Positions 16,562-25,601 of a DNA stretch of 64,000 bases are shown here, piece by piece; the first letter of the stretch is position 1; each line of letters begins with the position of its first letter. The notes below the pieces were generated by a model, which did no database searches, was not told where the DNA came from, and saw only the letters and a program-made list of their open reading frames with translations. Location: assembly GCA_964551035.1 (NCBI GenBank), contig CAZKBK010000009.1, forward strand, positions 1-64,000. Direction: 5' to 3'. Made by a program: the position numbers and the translations under genes. The stretch comes from Chryseosolibacter sp964551035 (GTDB lineage Bacteria; Bacteroidota; Bacteroidia; Cytophagales; Cyclobacteriaceae).

Positions 16562-17146
16562 CTACTTTTCCCTTCCGGCCATCCTGGCCCTGATCCTTGA
16601 AAGTGACTGCGGCTGGATGCCCAGATAGGACGCGACCAGGTATTGCGGCACGTGCTGGATAACGTCGGGAAGCTCCTTCAACAAATTGAGGTATCGTTCT
16701 TCGGCGGTCTCCGTCAGCAGGCTGATCTCCCGGCGCTCCTTGCGCACGTAGAGATAGTTGGCCATCGCCAGGGCAAACTGCTTCCAATGGTCCGACGAAC
16801 CCAGGCGCTGCTGATAGTGGTCGTAGCTCCACTGGATGACGTCGGCGTTTTCTTCAGCACGGATGGATATCCTCGACGGTGTCTGCGTAATGAAGCTCGA
16901 ATAGGACGTGATGAATTTTTCGCTGCCGGAAAAGTCCTTCACGTGCTCGCCGTCCTGGTTCGCGATAAGGAAACTGAACGTCCCCTGCCGTATAAAGTAA
17001 AAAGACCTGCAAACCTGTCCTGCCGAAACAAGGAAGTCGCCCCTGGTGAGTGCGACCTCTTTACCCACGCGTACGAAGTCGTTGATCTCTTCTTCGGTAA
17101 ACGGAGAAACTGATTTCAGGAACGAGCCTACCTTTTCAAAAGCCAT
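16562..17146 (-). CDS. Crp/Fnr-family regulator
   Basis: A 194-residue protein with an N-terminal cyclic-nucleotide-binding jelly roll (LTRGDFLVSAGQVCRSFYFI, then GTFSFLIANQDGEHVKDF) and a C-terminal helix-turn-helix (QYLVASYLGIQPQSLSRIRA). Such proteins are very common in Bacteroidota, usually without the Arg/Ser residues needed for cAMP, and are often linked to stress genes. The pirin gene lies about 200 bases downstream on the same strand and the DoxX-like gene lies divergently upstream; either is a plausible target. Confidence 0.88.
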   Translation of the reverse strand: MAFEKVGSFLKSVSPFTEEEINDFVRVGKEVALTRGDFLVSAGQVCRSFYFIRQGTFSFLIANQDGEHVKDFSGSEKFITSYSSFITQTPSRISIRAEENADVIQWSYDHYQQRLGSSDHWKQFALAMANYLYVRKERREISLLTETAEERYLNLLKELPDVIQHVPQYLVASYLGIQPQSLSRIRARMAGREK

Positions 17147-17300
17147 GGGGTCAAAGTTAGCGATTTGCGATCTGATGTCGTTTAGTTTAGAAAGATCGTT
17201 GGATCGCCACCCGCATGTCCGCGACTTGCCCGCCTTCGATATTCACCTGGGTGAATGATATCGGCGGCGCGGGGTTTCACCTTTGTCGTGTAATTAAAAC

Positions 17301-17687
17301 ATGACTGACATGCAAACCAGGACTTACCATGCAATCCGATACTTGTTTGGTATCGCGATGCTCTTTTTTGGATTGAACAACGTGTTCCATTTTCTGCCGG
17401 AGCCCCACTTTGGTGGCATTGCCGGTGAGGCGTTCAGCCTCTTTTACAAGGTGGGTTACATTATGCCTACGGTTGCCGCCACACAACTTTTCCTCGCCGT
17501 TGCCCTGTTGACCAACCGGTTTGTTCCCGCCGCGTTGCTACTCTTCTCACCCGTGCTGGTGAACATCGTCTGCTTCCACCTCTTTCTGGATCTCCCCGGC
17601 ATCGTTCGCGTGTTGCCGGTGGCCGGCGCGATCGCGTTTTTGTTTTATATGTGGAGATCCGCCTTCCTGTTTCTTTTCAAACCCTGA
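17301..17687 (+). CDS. DoxX-like small membrane protein
   Basis: The 128 residues carry four transmembrane helices. The first, YLFGIAMLFFGLNNVFHF, has the DoxX-like pattern, followed by YIMPTVAATQLFLAVALL and FVPAALLLFSPVLVNIVCFH. DoxX-type proteins sit in the inner membrane and some take part in quinol or thiosulfate redox; this branch is uncharacterised. It starts a two-gene unit with the next membrane protein, whose start is 12 bases after its stop. Confidence 0.78.
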   Translation: MTDMQTRTYHAIRYLFGIAMLFFGLNNVFHFLPEPHFGGIAGEAFSLFYKVGYIMPTVAATQLFLAVALLTNRFVPAALLLFSPVLVNIVCFHLFLDLPGIVRVLPVAGAIAFLFYMWRSAFLFLFKP

Positions 17688-17698
17688 AACCGATAGCC

Positions 17699-18148
17699 AT
17701 GAACAGACCATCAAGAATTATGCTCACCATCACGGCGGTCTTTACGATAGCTGTACCCTCCGTGATGGACCTCAACGCCACGCACATGACCGATCCGCTG
17801 TGGCCTCCCCACGCCCGTTTTCACTGGGCGATTCAATATCTCAGCGCGATGCTCGCGAACACGCTGGCATTGTATCTCCTGTGGGGAAACTACCGCGAGA
17901 AGGATTCCTCGCTCGCATTGCTGTTTTCGGGGCTGGCGCCGATGCTTTTCTGGACCATGTTCTTCCCCGCCCTGCTCATGCCGGGGACGGGCACGTGGCC
18001 TGATGGCGTTACGCCTCCCCCTGGATTTCCACAGGTCTTTACCTCGGTCCACCCCAATTTCATTATGGCCCTGATGATCACCGCGCTTTCGGTTTATGCC
18101 GTATGGAGAGAAATGGCCAGGAGACGCCGGAGCGCCGATGCGCGTTAA
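17699..18148 (+). CDS. Four-helix membrane protein (DUF6640-like)
   Basis: Using the ATG at 17699 the product has 149 residues and four transmembrane helices. It has a conserved-looking loop ATHMTDPLWPPHARFHWAIQ, which resembles the DUF6640 family motif. A longer frame starts at 17651 inside the DoxX-like gene. It ends in an Arg-rich cytosolic tail. The function is unknown; its position behind the DoxX-like gene suggests a shared role. Confidence 0.65.
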   Translation: MNRPSRIMLTITAVFTIAVPSVMDLNATHMTDPLWPPHARFHWAIQYLSAMLANTLALYLLWGNYREKDSSLALLFSGLAPMLFWTMFFPALLMPGTGTWPDGVTPPPGFPQVFTSVHPNFIMALMITALSVYAVWREMARRRRSADAR

Positions 18149-18183
18149 GGCGTAACGGCCGGGATACCGGTAGCGCGTTCCTT

Positions 18184-18645
18184 TTACTTGAGAAAGAACG
18201 GCCGCCCATAGCCCGTGAGTGTTTCACTCAAGGGGTCGGCAACGACGGTCGTGTCGCTTCTGAAGAATTGAATGGTATTGTTTTCCGAGCTCACGCCGAC
18301 GCTATCCCCCACTGAAACCAGGTGGGCATAAGGAACGAGGAACGTGATGGTGTCGGCAGACTGCCTGATGATCAGGTACAGCATGTCGTGTTGCTTGAAG
18401 TGGCGTTTCAGGCTGTCTTCCCGGTGCTGCTGCGGGTTTCCTGAGGTCACCCGACACCAGAGGCGGCCGGTATGCTTGTTGAGCATGCGCACACTGTCCA
18501 CGCGGGCCGAAAACTCATAGCGGATGGCTTTGGCAAACCATTCGCGTTCTGTTTCCAGGTGATCACGCTGTTTCCAAAAGAGACGGCCAACGAGCAGCGC
18601 GCACAGCAACCCGATACCTCCGAGTATGAGCAGCGTCTTCTTCAT
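18184..18645 (-). CDS. Single-pass membrane-anchored hypothetical protein
   Basis: From the ATG at 18645 this is 153 residues. It has an N-terminal anchor (LLILGGIGLLCALLVGRLFW) and then an extracytoplasmic domain with alternating strand pattern (EFSARVDSVRMLNKHTGRLW and TITFLVPYAHLVSVGDSVGV). The frame continues to 18744 without a plausible start. No family was recognised. Confidence 0.65.
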   Translation of the reverse strand: MKKTLLILGGIGLLCALLVGRLFWKQRDHLETEREWFAKAIRYEFSARVDSVRMLNKHTGRLWCRVTSGNPQQHREDSLKRHFKQHDMLYLIIRQSADTITFLVPYAHLVSVGDSVGVSSENNTIQFFRSDTTVVADPLSETLTGYGRPFFLK

Positions 18646-18678
18646 GGGTAGCAAAGATAAAGCGCAACCTCCGAACAC

Positions 18679-18709
18679 AAAAAAGAAACCCCCGGAGTTC
18701 GAGGGTTTC
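18679..18709 (-). terminator. Rho-independent terminator after the RtcB pseudogene
   Basis: On the minus strand a 7-bp stem gaaaccc/gggtttc is followed at once by a run of six T. It lies about 60 bases after the end of the rtcB remnant and before the start of the next gene. Confidence 0.7.
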
Positions 18710-18768
18710 ATGAGTGCGGTGGTCGGTGACCGCCGGTCCGGCATATGCTCATCCAGGAATCGCCGGAT

Positions 18769-19864
18769 TTAATCTTTTGCCATCCGCACTACACGCGGAT
18801 AGAATTTACCTTCTACCGTTACCAACGTCGTCTGGCTCTTCATGACCAGTTCGATGTCCTTGTACGCCAGGGGTGCCTCTTCGGCGCTACCGCCGATGAG
18901 TGTCACGCGTTCACTTTGTACCACTTTTTTCAGGCTGGACATTGTGATCGCGTGTTTCGCTTTCTGCCGCGACATCCTTCTTCCCGCCCCGTGCGCCGCG
19001 GAGTTGAGGGACGATTCATTTCCCATACCGCGTACCACGTAACCGGGCGCGACCATGTTTCCGGGGATGATGCCCGCCACCCCCGCTCCCGCCGGCGTCG
19101 CACCCTTGCGATGGACGATGTACGCGTTGCCGTCATGCAACGTCTCCTTCCATGCGAAGTTGTGATGGTTCTCCACCGTTGCCAGCACCTCGGCGCCCAG
19201 CGCCTCGCAGATATTCGCATGTATCACGTCATGACACGCCCGGGCGTACGCGCCCGCGAGGTTCATCGCCAGCCAGTACTCCTGTCCCGCTTCGCTGTCG
19301 AGGTCTAGCCACGCGAGGTGTTTCGCCTCCGTGGGAAGTTTGCACTTCGCCATCGCGATGTCGGTGTAGTGCTTCGCCACATTGGCACCAAGGCCCCGCG
19401 ACCCGGAGTGCGAAAGTATCGCCGTGTACATCCCTGCCGCGAGGCCCAGTTCATTTTGCGGAAAAACCTCGATGCGGCCAAGCTCCACGAAGTGGTTTCC
19501 CGACCCCGAGCTCCCGAGTTGCCTGACGGCCTTGCCGTGCAGCCTGCGCAGGAGATCCGTCCGGTTGAAGTCTGCATGGTCCAGCACGGCATGCTGTTGT
19601 TTTTCCTCCAGGCCCCCGTCGTTGCCGAAATGCGTGTGGCGCCTTAGTTGACTTTGCCACCAGCTTGTATGCCAGCAGCCTCAACTTGTCGTCGTCAACA
19701 TACGCTTCGGGCGTCGCCAGCACCCTGGTGATCAAACTCAATTTTTCTTCATTCGGCAGGTGTTTGTAATGCCTGTTCATAATATTCAGCGACAGGCTTT
19801 TCGCCACTTCCGACGGGAAGCTGATCGCTGAAAGGTCCTTGATATTCAGTTTCTGTTTGCCCAT
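18769..19864 (-). pseudogene. rtcB: RtcB RNA ligase pseudogene with internal deletion
   Basis: The N-terminal part (19864 to about 19650) reads MGKQKLNIKDLSAISFPSEV through LRLLAYKLVAKS, a normal RtcB opening. The rest, in another frame, reads RRHTHFGNDGGLEEKQQHAV and continues to GSSGSGNHFVELG, SHSGSRGLG, GNMVAPGYVVRGMGN, SAAHGAGRRMSR and a normal end. The central piece of about 110 residues holding the DAHAGYGLPIGG and VGxDIGC motifs, including the metal-binding Asp and Cys, is missing. One deletion whose length is not a multiple of three explains both the gap and the frameshift. RtcB joins RNA 3'-phosphate to 5'-OH ends; this copy cannot do so. Confidence 0.85.
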
Positions 19865-20312
19865 AATTCAGCACCACGGCTTGTAGCCGCGTTTTGGCCG
19901 TGCAGAGACCACGCTGCCTGAAAAGGCGGCGCAGTCATATCACACCCAAAGCCTGTGCGTGACTTGTTTGTGTTGTTAAATAATGATTTTTGAAAAAGAC
20001 AAAGCAGGGACGTTCCGGTAGTTTGCTACCGGCGCTGCTTAGGGGCGATATGGGAACTCAGTACCAGCATAGCTTCCTCTTTTTAAGATGGTCGCAATAG
20101 CGGTGAAATGCGGACACAAAAATAGTGCGTGCGATTCAAACGGCAATGACCGGAGCGAAAAATTTCAAAAGTTGGAATTCTTCCAGATAGGATGGATCAC
20201 CTTCTCGGTGCGAATGTTGATGCATCGGTAGAACCGGGGGCAGATAATTCGATCCCTGTCGGGTGAATGTCAGGCGATTGGCCCGCTCCCAAAAGTTGAA
20301 CTTATCACAACA
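19865..20312. other. Intergenic region with a nested hairpin
   Basis: No coding frame is supported in these 448 bases. At 20002-20040 an outer stem aagcag/ctgctt encloses an inner perfect 7-bp stem ccggtag/ctaccgg. The region also contains the promoter side of the rtcB remnant and the 3' side of the giant repeat protein gene. Confidence 0.5.
20002..20040. other. Nested stem-loop, possible structured RNA
   Basis: Two stems, one inside the other, are separated by an asymmetric internal loop. There is no T-run, so it is not a standard terminator. It may be a fragment of a structured RNA or a repeat element. Confidence 0.35.
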
Positions 20313-23300
20313 CTACTTTCTAACTAGCCGCTGAACGGAGCGGTGCGACTGGTTCTTCACTTCGATGACATAAATTCCTTTTGGAAGGTCGGAAAGGTCA
20401 AGTGTCAGGTGGTCTTCGGTCCCGCGGTACGCCGTCGTCCATACGATCCCATTCAACGTGTTGTAGACCGTTATATCCGTCGGCATATTTGTTCCGCGGA
20501 TGAATTCAATCCACAAGGCGCCATCGGTTGGGTTGGGATATATTTTCATCCTTTGTGATGCGGACGATTCGGCGCTGGTCACAAGATCTACCACCAGTTC
20601 GTGCGATACCGGCGTTGCGGGCTCATAGAAATCATTACCATTTTGTTCCGCGGTGAGGGTCGTGATGCCCGGGCCCATGATCGTCACCCTGGTCCCAATC
20701 ACCTCGGCCACCGCCGGATCACTGCTGGTCAGCGAAACTTCAAGGCCGGAGGTTGCCGTGACCTCCAGGGTAAACGGTTCATCAAGGGTAGTCACCGGCG
20801 CGGGAGCTTCAAAAGTGATTTCCTGGCTTGCCCTGTGTACGTCAAGCGTTCGGCTTACTGACGGCGCGGCTGCGTAGCGTGCGTCCCCCTCCTGGGTGGC
20901 CGTGATCGTGGTGGTGCCAACGCCGACAATGGTTACCAGGTTGTCGGCCACCGTAGCCACCAGCGGGTTGCTGCTCGCATAGACCACGGGAAGCGCCGAA
21001 GATGCCGTGGCATTAAGGGAAAAGGGTTCATCTCCGAACGCCTTGTCTGCCAGCGCCTCGAAGGTGATCGTCTGCGGATCCCTGACCACGAGATCGACGA
21101 ACACGGCCGGGGCTTCAAAAAAATTCTCATTGCCATTTTGAACGGCCATGATCTGCGTAACACCGGCACCGACAAGCGTAACCGTATTATCGACCACAAA
21201 GGCGACCTGCACATCGGTCGAAAAGAACCCCACCGGAAGTCCGGAACTGGAAGTTGCCGATAGCTGGAACGGAACATCTGTCGTCAACTTTTCGGGCAAG
21301 GGGCTAAATGTTATCGTTTGGCCTGCCTTCTCCACGATGAGCTGGCGGGCACTTTCACTGGCGGCATCAAAGTTTGCGTCTCCCGGCTGCGCAGCGGTAA
21401 TGGTGGCAAATCCTGCTTTGTGGATGGAAAGCATGTTCCCCGCAATGGTGGCAACGGCAGGATTGCTGCTCTCGTAGGTGACGGGAAGGCCGGAAGACGC
21501 TGTGGCGGTAAGTTCCACATCATCCTGACCATAGGTCATGATCTCAAATTCGCCGAAGCTGATAGACTGGCTGGCCTTGAATACACTCAGCCCTTGTTGT
21601 TCGACGGCATCTTCATAGTTTATGCTCCCGGTCTGCATGGCCGAGATGACCGCCGTCCCTGCCCCGGTGATCGTCACCATATCGCCCTCCACCGTTGCCA
21701 CGAGTGGATCACTGCTAGAAAACGAAACAGGCAACCCGGAACTCGAGGTTGCAGAAAGTTGGAACGCTCCGGCACCGTAGACCACATCTTCGAAGTTGCT
21801 GAAGTCAATGTATTGTGTAGCGCGACCCACCGCCAGGATCTGCGCTGCGCTCGTCGGCTCAAAAGTTCCGTTTCCGGTTTGCCGCGCAGTTATTTCCGTT
21901 TCGCCGGCGCCGACGATCGTTACCGTGTTGCCTGAAATCGTGGCTACACTGGTATTGGAACTCTCAAAAGTCAGGCTCAGGCCCGAAGTCGTGGTGGCGT
22001 CCAGCATGAAAGGGGCATCGCCGTAGATCTTATCTGTCGGCAAAGGTGCAAAGTCTATGACCTGCGTCAACTTTTTAACCGTCAGTGTTTGTTCGACCGC
22101 GGCGGCGGGCTTGTAATTCGAGTTGCCTGGCTCCGACGCCGTGATCACCGTCGTGCCCGGGCCCACAATCGACACGGCGTCGCCGGACACGATCGCCACG
22201 GAAGTATTGCTGCTGGTGTACGCGACCGGAAGACCGGACGATGATGATGCCGTCAGTACGAAAGGATCATCATCGATTCTCTTTACTTCCAGTGGACCGA
22301 AATTGATCACCTGATCTGCTTTGGATACCGTGAGCGTTTTTTCAACCGGGGAAGCTTCTGCCCAGAACGCGTTACCCGGTTGCGTAGCGGTAATGATCGT
22401 TTCACCTGCGCCCACAAGGGTCACGTTGTTAAGGGTAACCGTGGCCACGTTGGTATTGCTGCTGGAATACACGATCCCAAGGCCGGACGAGGCTGTGAGG
22501 GGAAGCGTGAAATCTGCATCTCCAAAGGTTTTTGGAGCAATGTCGTCAAGGGTAATCGTCTGTGTGTCCTTGACGCGAAATGCCCGGTCGACATTGGGCG
22601 CAGCCAGGTAGTTTGAATTTCCGGCCTGGCTGGCCTTGATACTCACCAGTCCCGTGCCGACGATCGTGACGATGTTACCATTGACCGTGACTACATCCGT
22701 ATTCGAACTTTCGAAAGTCACAAGCAATCCGGAGGAAGCGGTCGCGCTTATTTCAAAATCCTCGTCGCCAATCACCCGGTCCGGGAGCGGGTCAAACGCA
22801 ATGGTCTGCGACGCGGGCAGCACGTTAATCAACGCTTCCGCGCGGGCCGAAATCCATGAGCCAGGGTCGGCAGGTTCAAAGTCGACGGACAGAACCTGGT
22901 TGTCACCAACGTTCAGGATCGTTCCGGCCGGAGGGTCATAGGTGAATGTTCCCGGGACTGTGGTCGTGGCTTTCAACTGTGTGCTGCTCAGCGGTGTACC
23001 ATAGTTGATATTGTTGAGCGACGGCCATGTGATGACGGGTGTCCCCTTTCCACCGTGGACCCGCGTCACACGGTTCCGGCCGACATTTCTGTACTGAATG
23101 AATTCCCCTACGATTACGACCTTGTCATCCGACTGAATCGCGATAGCATAAACATGCCGGTTTGGTCCAATGTGGGTATTGAACGCGAAGTCATGCGTAC
23201 CGTCGGAATACAACCGGGCCACATTCCAGGCACTTCTGCCATTCAGCATGGTAAAATTTCCGCCGACGAAAATTTTTCCGTCCTGGTGAATCGTGATGGC

Positions 23301-25310
23301 TTCGATCGTACCGTTGACACCGGTGCCGACTGAAAATTCGGGGTCGATCGAACCATCGGAATGAAGCCGGGCCATCCTGTTCGCCGTTGATCCATCATAG
23401 GTCGTGAACGAACCGCCAATGAGTATCCACTGGTCGGGCAGCACCTTAATCTCTTCAATGAAGTTGTCGGTTCCTAGGCCGACGTCGAACGTCTCGTCGA
23501 GTGCGCCGTTAGCATCCAGTCTTGCCAGCCGCGCCCTGGATACGTCGTTGTAGGTGGAGAAACTCCCCCCTATCAGCACCCTGCCGTCATCCTGAACTGC
23601 CATGGTATGGACGGCTCCGTCCGTCCCGGTGCCAGGGTCAAAAGTTGCGTCAAGGCTCCCGTCTGCATTGAGCCTGGCGATGCGCTTTCGGGCGACACCG
23701 TTGAACGATTGAAACGCCCCGGCCACAAGTATCTTACCGTCCTCCTGCAGCGCGAGGCAATAGGCACTGCCATTGAGGCCGGTCCCGGGATCGAACGATG
23801 TGTCCAGCGAGCCATCGGCGTGGATGCGCGCAATTCGGTTGCGAGACGTATTGTTGTAAGTTTGAAAGGTCCCGGCAACGACGATTTTTCCATCGGGTTG
23901 GATGGCTATCGACCGGACCTGTCCTGTACCGTCACCGGGATCGAAGGTCTCATCAATTGAGCCGTCGGCATTCAGGCGCGCAATCCCGTTACGCGCTACA
24001 CCGTTGTATCCGAAAAAACCTCCGGCGATGATGATCTTTCCGTCGGGCAACAGCTTTGCGTCGTAGACGGTGCCGCTGGCGCCGTATCCCTGCAAAACGC
24101 TCTCGTCCGCGCCGCCGCCCGGGAGGAGGCGTATCAAAGATCTTGCGCTTCTTCCATTGTAACTTGTGAAGTTTCCGCCGATCAGTATCCGTTCACTGGC
24201 ATCAACCCCTATGCATTGCACAGTTTTATTCGGTCCCGAGATGCCCGTACCGGTGTCAAATGCAATGTCGATTGAGCCATCGGCATTCAACCTGGCTATG
24301 CCGGACAGCGCCGTTCCATTATAATCGGTGAAGGTCCCGCCCACCAGGATCTTGTTGTCTGCCTGGACGGTGATAGCACGCACAAAGCTGTTGAAGCCCG
24401 TTCCGGCCGCGAATGTGTTGTCAATGCTTCCATCTTCGTTGAGGCGCAGAATTCTTCCGTGCGCGGCTCCATTGAAGTTGTTAAAAGAGCCTCCGATCAG
24501 GATTTTTCCGTCGTTCAGTACCTTAATGATGTCGACCGGCTGCGCTGCACCGGAACCGGGGTCAAACGTTTCATCGATGGTGCCGTCGGTGTTCAACCTC
24601 GCCAAGCGTCCTGCGGCAGTCCCGTCATAACTCGTGAAGTATCCACCGATCAGGATCTTTCCATCGTCCTGTACGGCGACGCCTGTAAGCCGGGCATTTG
24701 GCCCTGTTCCGGGCGTGAACGTTTCATCGAGGGAGCCATCCGCATTTAGTCTAACCAGATACTTCACCGGAACTTCATTAAACGTTTCGAAATCGCCAGC
24801 GATGATGATCTTGCCATCGCCCTGAACGGCGATCGCGCGGATGTAGTTGTCGGCGCTCTGGCCCGGGTCAAAACTGGGATCAAGGGTGCCGTCGGTATTC
24901 AGCCGGGCCATGTTCTTGATGGAGGTTCCGCCGTAGGTATTGAAGAATCCGCCCACAATTATTTTGCCGTCGGCCTGCACTACCGCGGCGTCCGGTCCGT
25001 CCGATCCGGTAAATCCGTTGGCGAAAGTCGGGTCTCTGGTCCCATCTTCGTTCAGGGCCACGACAGCGCCGGTGTTCTTCCCCTGAAATGTGGAAAAATT
25101 CCCGAAGATCAGGTGCTTACCCTCCGGCAGCGGAACGATTCCGTAAACATGGTTATTGAAGCCATCGCCCAGGCCGTCACCCAAATCAGTCGGGTTAAAG
25201 GTCTCGTCCAGATTCCCGGCCTCTTGCGCGGAAACGCTGGCGGGAATTTGAGAAACGAAAAAAATAATGACGGGGCTGAGCAGAAGGGTCTTGATACAGG
25301 TTCTTTTCAC
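20313..25310 (-). CDS. Giant secreted repeat protein with type IX sorting tail
   Basis: A GTG at 25310 gives a good signal peptide (TLLLSPVIIFFVSQIPASVSAQ) and a product of about 1,665 residues. A frame extending to 25361 adds a non-signal stretch. Residues about 30-790 hold 14 delta-60-type repeats (pattern NADGSLDETFDPGTG... DGKILIGGSFTSYNG), which usually form beta-propellers. Residues about 850-1590 hold nine Ig-like repeats of about 82 residues (DxPFxLxATSSSGLPVxFxS... VTIVGAGTTxITAxQxGN). The last 80 residues are a type A type IX secretion sorting domain starting MKIYPNPTDGALWIEF and ending QRLVRK. It should be exported by the type IX system and lie on the surface or in the medium, probably as an adhesin or structural protein. 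Confidence 0.9.
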   Translation of the reverse strand: MKRTCIKTLLLSPVIIFFVSQIPASVSAQEAGNLDETFNPTDLGDGLGDGFNNHVYGIVPLPEGKHLIFGNFSTFQGKNTGAVVALNEDGTRDPTFANGFTGSDGPDAAVVQADGKIIVGGFFNTYGGTSIKNMARLNTDGTLDPSFDPGQSADNYIRAIAVQGDGKIIIAGDFETFNEVPVKYLVRLNADGSLDETFTPGTGPNARLTGVAVQDDGKILIGGYFTSYDGTAAGRLARLNTDGTIDETFDPGSGAAQPVDIIKVLNDGKILIGGSFNNFNGAAHGRILRLNEDGSIDNTFAAGTGFNSFVRAITVQADNKILVGGTFTDYNGTALSGIARLNADGSIDIAFDTGTGISGPNKTVQCIGVDASERILIGGNFTSYNGRSARSLIRLLPGGGADESVLQGYGASGTVYDAKLLPDGKIIIAGGFFGYNGVARNGIARLNADGSIDETFDPGDGTGQVRSIAIQPDGKIVVAGTFQTYNNTSRNRIARIHADGSLDTSFDPGTGLNGSAYCLALQEDGKILVAGAFQSFNGVARKRIARLNADGSLDATFDPGTGTDGAVHTMAVQDDGRVLIGGSFSTYNDVSRARLARLDANGALDETFDVGLGTDNFIEEIKVLPDQWILIGGSFTTYDGSTANRMARLHSDGSIDPEFSVGTGVNGTIEAITIHQDGKIFVGGNFTMLNGRSAWNVARLYSDGTHDFAFNTHIGPNRHVYAIAIQSDDKVVIVGEFIQYRNVGRNRVTRVHGGKGTPVITWPSLNNINYGTPLSSTQLKATTTVPGTFTYDPPAGTILNVGDNQVLSVDFEPADPGSWISARAEALINVLPASQTIAFDPLPDRVIGDEDFEISATASSGLLVTFESSNTDVVTVNGNIVTIVGTGLVSIKASQAGNSNYLAAPNVDRAFRVKDTQTITLDDIAPKTFGDADFTLPLTASSGLGIVYSSSNTNVATVTLNNVTLVGAGETIITATQPGNAFWAEASPVEKTLTVSKADQVINFGPLEVKRIDDDPFVLTASSSSGLPVAYTSSNTSVAIVSGDAVSIVGPGTTVITASEPGNSNYKPAAAVEQTLTVKKLTQVIDFAPLPTDKIYGDAPFMLDATTTSGLSLTFESSNTSVATISGNTVTIVGAGETEITARQTGNGTFEPTSAAQILAVGRATQYIDFSNFEDVVYGAGAFQLSATSSSGLPVSFSSSDPLVATVEGDMVTITGAGTAVISAMQTGSINYEDAVEQQGLSVFKASQSISFGEFEIMTYGQDDVELTATASSGLPVTYESSNPAVATIAGNMLSIHKAGFATITAAQPGDANFDAASESARQLIVEKAGQTITFSPLPEKLTTDVPFQLSATSSSGLPVGFFSTDVQVAFVVDNTVTLVGAGVTQIMAVQNGNENFFEAPAVFVDLVVRDPQTITFEALADKAFGDEPFSLNATASSALPVVYASSNPLVATVADNLVTIVGVGTTTITATQEGDARYAAAPSVSRTLDVHRASQEITFEAPAPVTTLDEPFTLEVTATSGLEVSLTSSDPAVAEVIGTRVTIMGPGITTLTAEQNGNDFYEPATPVSHELVVDLVTSAESSASQRMKIYPNPTDGALWIEFIRGTNMPTDITVYNTLNGIVWTTAYRGTEDHLTLDLSDLPKGIYVIEVKNQSHRSVQRLVRK

Positions 25311-25601
25311 AGGACGGGATTTTGCCCAAAGGTATGAAAAGGTGCCCGTCCGCCAAACCAAAAAAAACTGTCGGGAATGTTACAGCCGAGAGCGTAGCGC
25401 AGCGCGCTGCGTGGATCAGGGGAGCCTTGGCCGTTGTGGCGCAATGTCTCGTCACGTTAACGACAACCCCAAGCCACAAAAAGGGCGCGTTGCCCATCCT
25501 GATCACCCTGCTCTCCGCGCTTTCCCAAAACCCAACCCGGTGGCTAGGTCAAAATCCGCCGGCATCCCCAAGCAGGATACCCGTCCCTACCTGTGAAACT
25601 G
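25311..25601. other. Spacer without supported gene
   Basis: Frames on the plus strand here have no recognisable features. It separates two genes read in the same leftward direction. Confidence 0.4.
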
